Below are positions 57,421 through 64,000 of a stretch of 64,000 nucleotides of DNA, one piece after another. This DNA comes from Symsagittifera roscoffensis (taxonomy: Eukaryota; Xenacoelomorpha; Acoela; Convolutidae). Position 1 is the stretch's first letter. Each line of letters opens with the position of its first letter. The position numbers were made by a program, and so were the translations under genes. A model generated the notes under the pieces. The model made no database searches and was not told where the DNA came from. It was given only the letters and a program-made list of their open reading frames with translations. The stretch covers positions 1 through 64,000 of the forward strand of contig NW_026971731.1 in NCBI RefSeq assembly GCF_963678635.1. Direction: 5' to 3'.

Positions 57421-57999
57421 AACTTTTCGAATTCGTCTTGTGTTATTTGTGAATGTTGGAAATTAAAAATTGTTAAAAATTTCTGTTGGTCTTCTGTGTA
57501 GTTACTTATGTTGAATGTAGGTTTGAAATATGGAGTTTTTGTGAAATAATCCGTATTTCTGTTTTCGTGACTTATTATATTATTTATCGATAATTCTTCA
57601 TTAAGAATTGTAGATTGGCAAATATCTAATAATTGGAGTATGTTATTTACGCGATAGGCTTTTTCGTGTATTGGTGATATTGTAGCGTTGGTTTCACAAT
57701 ATCCTAAAAGTCCTAAAGGTAATGTTACTTGGTAAGGTGTGTTGTTATAAACATGTAAGGAAATGATATCTGTATTCGAATTTTTTAAATATTTTATGGA
57801 AGAGATTGTGATTTTGAAAAATTTATGAATAGGTTTGAATTCAAAATCTGACATATAAAATTTTTGTTTGTTTTGTTCCTTATCATATTGGTGAACTTGT
57901 TTAATTGAAAAATTATAGATGTTTCCTGATAGTGGTTTCAAGTGTTTTCTTTGTTGGTTAAATATCGGGTAAAATTTTGAAAAGAATGGTGGTTGTTTA

Positions 58000-58440
58000 T
58001 TTAATCTTTGAAAAAATGTTAAAGATGTTTCTTTTGTTTTTGTATACTTATCTTTGATTAATATTTTACTATTTAGGATGTTAATTGTTGGTATATACTT
58101 TGAAATAAATGGTATTCCAATGATATTATATTTAATATCAGTGATACGGAATATTTGTTTAAATGGCTTATTTAGAATTTTGCTTTGCTCCATTGTTCTG
58201 GTGGGGAGGAGAAATAATTGGATTTTTCCGTAGTTTATCAATGTTGATCCTTGTGCTGTTGCTAACTCACTGGAGGTTTCAAGAGGTGTTAGCTTTGGGT
58301 GTAAAGTTTTTATTTCATTCCATGTGGGAATGTTTATTATGTTTGATTCTGCTCCTGAATCAATTAAAAAATCAATTTCAAGGTCTGGTGGTTGAAATTC
58401 TTTGTTTCTTGGGCTTTCTAAGAGAAATGGTATTGTCCAA
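58000..58440 (-). other. pro: Protease domain of element 2
   Basis: IDFLIDSGAESNII carries the active-site DSG at 58354-58362. IIGIPFISKY downstream (about 58,125-58,095) corresponds to the C-terminal protease motif. Retroviral-type aspartic protease that works as a dimer. Confidence 0.85.
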
Positions 58441-58799
58441 ATTTTTTCTTTGGGTTGTTCTTTTTGTATATTTTGATAGATGTGGTTTGTGTTCAAGCAT
58501 TTTGTTTTGACATTTTTATTAGTTTGATTTGTAGTGTTAATTGCATTCGTTTCCTGCGTCGTTGGTGTGGAATTTATGGGTGTAGTGTAATAATTTTGAA
58601 GAAATTCTGATTGATTTTCATATATGTGTGATGAGAAAGGTTGTTCATATATGACAGATTCATAGTCATTTTCGACTTTTATCATATTGATAGAAAGAGT
58701 GTTTTCTGTGTCGCTTTCTGAATCTGATGATGTACAATTTATTTGATTGAGTTGTAACGTATCAGTTACTGTGTCCTCAATACCTGGAGGGTCTGATGT

Positions 58800-59460
58800 T
58801 GTTTCTGGGTTAGACTGTACTTGATTGATTTGTCTTTGATGTTTAGGTGTACTACTTCTGTGACGATTATTAGAGTTATTATAGTGATTATTATTCCGGT
58901 GTGGTGATTGGGAATAATTTCTATAACGATTATTATAACTTGAATGTCGATTTTGTGAATTATTTCGCGATCTATTTTGATAATTGTTGTTTGGTCTGTT
59001 ATATGAGTTATTTCTTGATCGGTTATTTGGATAATATTGACTTCGATTGTTTGAATAACTTCTATTTCGATTATTGGAATAGTTTCTATTTCTATTGTAT
59101 GATGAGTTTCGTGATTGATTGTTTTGATAGTATCTATTTCGTGATTGGGAATTAGATCTAGAAGCAAACTGTGTTGTGTTTGAATTAGATCTGGAGTAGT
59201 TATTTCTACTATTTGGTCTATTGTAGTGATTTTGTGACGAATTTTGTGTGTTTCTTCGTTCTGGCGATCTTCCTCTATAACTTGAGTTATATGGGGATTG
59301 ATTTCTTGTATAGCTTGTATTGTTCGGAAGTGGTTTTCCGGAACTATTGTTGCTATATACATTTTTGTTTGGCAGATTTTGATCTTTCTTCATATATTGA
59401 TAAAATGACTTATTTGGTTCTTTGTATTTTTGAGGTTTATTTTGACTATCTTGCTGTTTT
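58800..59460 (-). other. Asn/Arg/Ser/Tyr-rich low-complexity region
   Basis: Directly after the zinc knuckle the frame encodes about 200 residues made of NNRSR, SYNRN and NYSNNR-type units, strongly basic and prion-like. It probably binds RNA or drives condensation. The repeat at DNA level keeps other frames open too, so a second minus-strand frame (59362-58766) is open by chance. Confidence 0.8.
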
Positions 59461-59465
59461 TGTCT

Positions 59466-62030
59466 ACATTCGGAAATACTATGTCCGTATCGTCGGCAAT
59501 AATTACACCATTTTTTGAAAGATGGTTTGCCTTTAAAGTTTGGGTTCTTTTCATAAATATTGAGTATTTCAGTGATTTTTTCAACGAGGTCTGTGTCTGA
59601 TTCCTGTATATTATTAATATTAGTGGAAGTCGTTTCAATTCTGTTAACGTATTGTAATTTCAGATTTTCCGTTTCTTCTAGTTTCATTGTGATTTCTGCT
59701 TGTTCTAATTTGTCTACTAGTTTTCGAAAATCTAAATCGGGTTCTCGAATTGAGGAAGGATGGGATGCTCTCTTTTTTATTGCTATTTTCCTTAATTGTG
59801 GTGTTAAGGTCATCATTAAGAATTCTGTCATCTTTGTATTTTTATAGTCGTGTGTATTTAGTGAATATGCTTTTCGAACTAGTGTTTCGATTCTTACTGC
59901 TAATTGCTTGATGGTTTCGTTTGGTAATCTGCGAATTTCATTACATAAAACTCTTTGTTGTTGTTTGTTTCTTTCGGAGTTAAACATTTTTGAAAATTCT
60001 TGTGTAAACCTTTTCCAGTTTGATTTTATTTCTAGAGGTAGTACTGAAAACCATTTTTGGGCTGCGCCATCTAAGGTTGTTTGTATCAACGCTGTGCGTC
60101 GATGTATCCAGTTTTGATGTAGTGGCGTATTAATTGGTTCAGGTCCGATGTTTAAAATCAAGTTTGCTGTTACTGCATTTAAATAATCTTCTACAGAGTA
60201 TTCAGGGTCTGTTCCTGTGAAAACCATTAAAGGTTTGTTTGATGTTATTGATGATCCACCCATAAGGTATGGATTCATTGTCATTTGTAATGATTCTGCT
60301 GCATTTGGCATTTGAGAAAAATTTGAAAGTTGGTTTCTTGTTATTTCATGTTGTTGGAGATAATATGGGAGTGGTATTTCATTTTGCATTTGTGTTGGTT
60401 GATACGAGTGTGTCATCATTGGATTTTGTTGTTGAATTGGTTGAAAAGATTGTGTATTAATTGGATTTTGTTGTTGAATTGGTTGTTGATGTTGTGCATC
60501 TATTGGTTGTGGAGAAAAATTCCTATGATTTGTACGTGTTTTCTGTATTCCTTGTCTACGATATTCTTGAGTATATGGTGCAAATATGTCTGGTTGTAAG
60601 AAATCATCATCTGAGGATAAATAATCCATTTGATAAGATATTTGTTTTTTATGTTTATTTTGTTGAAAAAATGGGTAATTTTCACTGTGATCCTGTGGAG
60701 GATTTGTTTGGAAATTTATTGAATTATGTTGGGCCATTGGGTTATCCCAGTTTCGAGATCTTGTATATTGGTTAAAATTTCTTCGTGGTTGGTAATTTGT
60801 TTTTGATGGATGTGTATAATTATAATTGTGGTCTGCAAAGTTGTTTTTAATGAATGTTTTGCGTGTTTTTGATGGTATTGTCATGGGTCTGTATGTTTGG
60901 TAATCCATATGTGAATATTTTGGAGCAACCGAAGGTTTAACGGTTGATTGTAAGGTTACTTGTGTTTGTGATGGATTTGTATTTCTTGGTGTTGTCAAAT
61001 TTGGGCGTATTGGTGAAATACTTTGTTGTGTAGTTGTTGTGTGTACAATTTCTTCATTTATGAAGTGTGATGGTGTCTGGATATCTTGTTGAGTAAGATT
61101 CCTAGTTCCATTGAGGTTTTCGTTGTGTATGACTGTAGAATTTAAACTATTATTTTGTGTATCGGGCAAAAATGTATTATAGTTTAATGGTGTTGCATCA
61201 ATGGTTAAGGGTATTACTCTTACATAATCTCTTATGTAAGATATTGTACTTATTGCTTGACTTGAGATTGATTGTGGGAAGCTTATAAATGCGGGATGAG
61301 ACCATTCGGGGTCCCAAACATAATCTGATTGTTCTGTGATAGCGGTATCATCGTTCGAATTTTGGGGTCTAAAATTTTTTCTTGCTTGTGCAATTAAATC
61401 AATATTGTGTGTGAAATAATCTATTATGAACCATGCCAAAATTTTTTGTAGATCGTGTTTTGTATGTTGTGAAACGTCGTCTTTCGTGAAATTTTCTTTA
61501 ATAATGTTTAAATAACTAGAGAGTAGTGTGATTTCATGTCGTACTCTTAAATGTTTAGATGTTTCTGTCGGTGAGACATTTGTTAATGGGATTTCGTTTT
61601 CTAATATCGAAATATAACTATATTTTATTGCGAAAACTTCATTGGTGAAAATGGAGTTTGCTCTTTGTGAGTTATGGTATTGGATGCTTTTTATATATTC
61701 TGAAAATACTTTTGAAAATTCTAAATCAAGATCGTCTGTTTGAATTGTATATTTCCTATGATTGTGGTTTGGGGAGGTGAATTCTATGGAGTAGATTCCA
61801 TACTGTTGTGTTATGTTACATATATCTTTTAGGTAGTGGTCTATGATTTGTCTTTTGATTTTTACATCTGGGAACTCTGTTTTACATGGACTGATTCCGG
61901 GTTCAAATAAATTTAAGAGTAAATTTTTACAAAATATATGTTTACCTCTATCAGTAGTTGCATCTACTATAAAAGGAAAGATTTCATCATCATCTGGAGT
62001 TTCGTCACCTGGGGTGTGCGTTGAGCTCAT
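59466..62030 (-). other. gag: Gag domain of element 2
   Basis: About 855 residues, long for a Ty3/gypsy Gag. The first ~550 residues are Asn/Gln/Thr-rich with repeated QPIQQQNP units (about 60,480-60,390). The capsid-like core is near 60,220-59,680 (VEDYLNAVTANL ... GAAQKWFSVLP ... FNSERNKQQQRVL). The zinc knuckle CNYCRRYGHSISEC lies at 59467-59508. It forms the particle and binds RNA. Confidence 0.85.
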
Positions 62031-62472
62031 TTTTTCGTTCAATGACTGTTAATATGTAATTATTAATGTGTCGAATTGGTTGATTCCAATTGTATAAGTG
62101 TACTGGTTTGTGTTTATACTGCTTTTTTATTCTTCTTTTTCCTCTTTGTGATGAATTTGAAGTTGTTTCTGAGTCAGAGAAATATAATTGATCGTGAATT
62201 GGGCAATTTTTATCTATTGATTCTTTCAGTTTGTAAAGTTCGTCTAAACTGTTGGTTTCTGATTCTGAAAATGCGTTTCGGTTTTTTGAAAATCTTTTTC
62301 GTGTTATTTGTCTTTGTTTCGTTATTATTTTTCTCTTTAGTGTTTGTCGTTTTGTTCGAATGTATCCAACTGTTTGTGTATGAGGTGTGATTACAAGGTC
62401 GTATTTTTTGTTATCTATTTCACAATTGTGTAAAACGATTGTTTGTTTATTTCCTAGGTTTTTAAATGACAT
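62005..62472 (-). CDS. ORF0: small basic protein overlapping the gag start
   Basis: ATG at 62470-62472, 155 codons, ending 26 bases inside the gag-pol frame. It is Lys/Arg-rich in the middle (KRQTLKRKIITKQRQITRKR), followed by an acidic Ser-rich stretch (SESETNSLDELYKL) and a second basic patch (RGKRRIKKQYKHKP). No signal peptide or membrane segment. The basic clusters could be nuclear or nucleolar signals or RNA-binding. It is the first sizeable frame after the leader. The overlap with gag suggests leaky scanning, reinitiation or a +1/-1 frameshift into gag. No family recognised. Confidence 0.6.
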   Translation of the reverse strand: MSFKNLGNKQTIVLHNCEIDNKKYDLVITPHTQTVGYIRTKRQTLKRKIITKQRQITRKRFSKNRNAFSESETNSLDELYKLKESIDKNCPIHDQLYFSDSETTSNSSQRGKRRIKKQYKHKPVHLYNWNQPIRHINNYILTVIERKNELNAHPR

Positions 62473-63709
62473 AAGGTTTAGGATGACGGATGCAAAAGGG
62501 TATTAGGTGAATTCTAATTGCTTAAACTGTTAGTCCTTACGATTTTTTGGTTAGCTTAACCTGGGTCTATTTGTTCAGGGTTGGAGAGAAAAGTATATCT
62601 ATTCCGAAGAATGATTTTTACTTTCTCGTGACTAGTATAAGTTAAGGTGTTAACTTACTTAATCTTACTTAGGGGTAGTGATTGTGTTCAAGGGTTGGAG
62701 AATAGTAAATCGATCCACAAGGTTCAGGTATAATTAGAACGCGAGTAGTTCGTTAGATACTATTTTAAACTTACTAAGTCTAAGATTTATCCTGGGTCTG
62801 GTAAGAGGGGGGGGGGGTCAAGTGAAGGATGAATAACCGAAGTTCTTCACTGTTTATCCTAATTTGAATGATTAGTTTTGTTTTAAAAATTTCTATTAGT
62901 CTTAGGTCTTTAGAAAGGGTTGGACAGTGAATCGACGTTTGAGGTCGTTAGACACTAATTAAGTGGGTGGGGGAGAACAAAGTTGTTCTGTTTGATCCAA
63001 GGATAAGCCTTGATGATCAAATTTGAAATTTAATTAAGTAGAAAATGATTTAAGATCCAAGGATAAGCCTTGATGATCTGATTTTAAAATTAAGTGAATT
63101 TAAGTTTTAATAAGATTTAAATTTGTGTAAAGGAAAGATTTAGTGTTTTATGATATTAGTGGGTTTATGATTGCTGTTATGTTTCAGGTGATAAAGCTGG
63201 AACAACAGGATGATTTATGATTACTAACCATTTATTGTCATGCTACTAATTTTTATTTTATTTTCCAATAAATATTTTTCAAACATGTTTTATATATTAC
63301 TGCAGAGTTTTGGGAAAACGATCTGAGATCTTTTTATCAATCGTTATTGTATATTATTAATTTTGTTTAGCGCCTGAAATGATTTTGAAGATTAACTTCA
63401 AGGTTTTATGTTTGCAAATGGAAATCTAAATTCATTGCGAGTAGTATTCTAAATATAAAAGTTTGTTCTGGCTTTTGCCGAACTATCATATAACTATATG
63501 GCAAGTTTCTATTTTGTCGTATGTCGTCTCTGGTTCGAGGTCTTCTTCCAATTCCGGGTAGTTCTGTTATGGTTCGGAATATTGGCTCTGATCTATTGAG
63601 TCGTAGAGACATTTCGATTAAATTATTGTCGTATAACATTTTGGAAATGTTTTTGTCTAATTTCTAATCTATTTTGGTTAATTCTAATCTATTAAGGTCT
63701 TGTTCGAGA
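62473..63709 (-). other. 5' leader of element 2
   Basis: About 1.24 kb between primer-binding site and ORF0. It holds an 11-G run (62807-62817, plus strand), three degenerate GGGTTGGA-type units (about 62,578, 62,692, 62,937), and a 25-bp direct repeat (62994-63018 and 63054-63078, GATCCAAGGATAAGCCTTGA) whose core AAGGATAAGCCTT is palindromic. A 77-codon frame at 63639-63406 has an ATG but no recognised domain. Confidence 0.6.
62653..62668 (-). promoter_or_regulatory. Candidate splice donors in the leader
   Basis: In the element's sense AAGTAAGATTAAGTAAGTT contains GTAAGA and GTAAGT in tandem, upstream of ORF0. They could feed spliced messages for the 3' ORFs. Confidence 0.35.
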
Positions 63710-63724
63710 CTTATGGTCGCACCA
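63710..63724 (-). other. Primer-binding site of element 2
   Basis: TGGTGCGACCATAAG starts 2 bases after the LTR end (CTCA-TC-TGG) in the element's sense, the expected place for a tRNA 3'-CCA complement. Further inside, the plus strand keeps GTTCGAGAC, which is T-loop-like. The tRNA species is not identified. Confidence 0.75.
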
Positions 63725-63726
63725 GA

Positions 63727-64000
63727 TGAGTTAGGACTGGAGTGCATAACTCATAGAGTAATTTCGGATAGGGTACACCGTCTGCTCATCACGCTATCTT
63801 ATTTTCGGCCGGATAGATTCGTGCAACTTCTTAGTCTAATACCGATCCTAATCTTACTCTTATACTATCTAGTCTCATGTTGTTTAACTAGTCTCTGCTA
63901 GGCTCAATAGATCTAGGGTATACTGGTTTATTGCGGCTGCTGAAGTACTCGGGAGAGTTCAACTAATTTCTAAGTTAAATTCAAATCTCTCTGGTGCTGA
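63727..64000 (-). repeat. 5' LTR of element 2 (truncated by window end)
   Basis: 274 of about 496 bp. It differs from 45230-45503 at 3 positions (GTACAG/GTACAC, CTCGTC/CTCATC, CTCAGG/CTCATG). AATAAA (minus strand) at 63927-63932. Confidence 0.95.

Larger units (their letters stand above)
53817..62030 (-). pseudogene. gag-pol: Gag-Pol of element 2: one 2,737-codon frame with two in-frame stops
   Basis: ATG at 62028-62030 (MSSTHTPGDET). A single frame runs to the stop at 53,817, broken only by TGA at 55929-55931 and TAA at 55146-55148. Domains in order: Gag, zinc knuckle, low-complexity region, protease, RT, RNase H, integrase with HHCC and DDE. No gag/pol frameshift or readthrough site exists in the first 2,033 codons, so Gag and Pol are made as one fusion. 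Each stop can arise by one base change (TGA where the context suggests a Cys or Trp codon; TAA from CAA). The catalytic residues of all enzymes remain, so relatives elsewhere may be active. Confidence 0.9.
45230..64000 (-). mobile_element. Element 2: ~19-kb env-bearing Ty3/gypsy element (5' end cut by window)
   Basis: LTR at 45230-45725 and its partner from 63727 to the window end share 274 bp with 3 differences. On the minus strand: 5' LTR, primer-binding site, leader, small ORF, gag-pol, membrane ORF, ORF X, env, ORF Y, 3' region, polypurine tract, 3' LTR. With a 496-bp LTR the element should end near 64,222, about 19.0 kb in all. The coding strand is rich in A and C and poor in G. Its near-intact frames and LTR similarity mean a recent insertion. 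Confidence 0.95.

Noticed and set aside
58766-59362. 198-codon frame inside the Gag low-complexity region
   Set aside because: It is an Ile/Thr/Glu-rich shadow of the Asn/Arg/Ser repeat in the gag frame.
1-64000. CRISPR arrays, bacterial operons or rRNA genes
   Set aside because: None present; the tandem repeats here lack regular unique spacers and the context is a eukaryotic repeat region.

Overview
This looks like a repeat-dominated stretch of a nuclear metazoan genome, probably an invertebrate. There is no bacterial-style operon or host protein gene that I can support. The content is Ty3/gypsy-type LTR retroelements, their decayed relatives, tandem and segmental repeats and one tRNA-Arg-like pseudogene. 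The species cannot be fixed from the sequence.

Layout. 0-1.0 kb: inverted AACCGCTC minisatellite, tRNA pseudogene, long G-runs. 2.4-3.4 kb: decayed plus-strand relic of the second ORF of element 1's family, next to two palindromes. 4.0-8.95 kb: decayed minus-strand gag-pol relic of the same family. 9.3-9.87 kb: minisatellite that was the insertion target of element 1. 9,874-28,688: element 1, an 18.8-kb Ty3/gypsy element with LTRs of 922 and 920 bp and a 5-bp target duplication. 26.4-44.8 kb: tandem segmental duplications of the 3' end of element 1 plus flank, with arrays of a ~651-bp satellite. 45,230-64,000 (minus strand): element 2, about 19 kb, whose 5' LTR runs off the window.

Element 1 (plus strand) has a 3-kb leader with 16 copies of a CAATCCGGAGGGGTC-like motif, then gag, protease, RT, RNase H, a very long linker and an integrase. 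Its pol reading frame ends in a domain that resembles a TARG1/OARD1-type macro domain (ADP-ribose binding or hydrolysis). A second cistron encodes a coiled-coil/NLS-like segment followed by an SGNH (GDSL) hydrolase domain. Frameshifts, stops and a destroyed RT motif A make this copy dead, but the domain order is clear. The pairing of a macro domain with an SGNH hydrolase in an LTR element is the strongest candidate here for an undescribed system.

Element 2 (minus strand) is young: its LTRs differ at 3 positions over 274 bp. Its gag-pol is a single 2,737-codon frame with two point-mutation-like stops. It also carries a small basic ORF overlapping gag, a two-helix membrane ORF, a 377-codon ORF with no ATG, an envelope glycoprotein gene that resembles class III-like glycoproteins of negative-strand RNA viruses (chuvirus-like is my inference), and a ~600-codon ORF that overlaps the env stop by ATGA. 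Overlapping junctions and candidate splice donors suggest a polycistronic, partly spliced expression plan.
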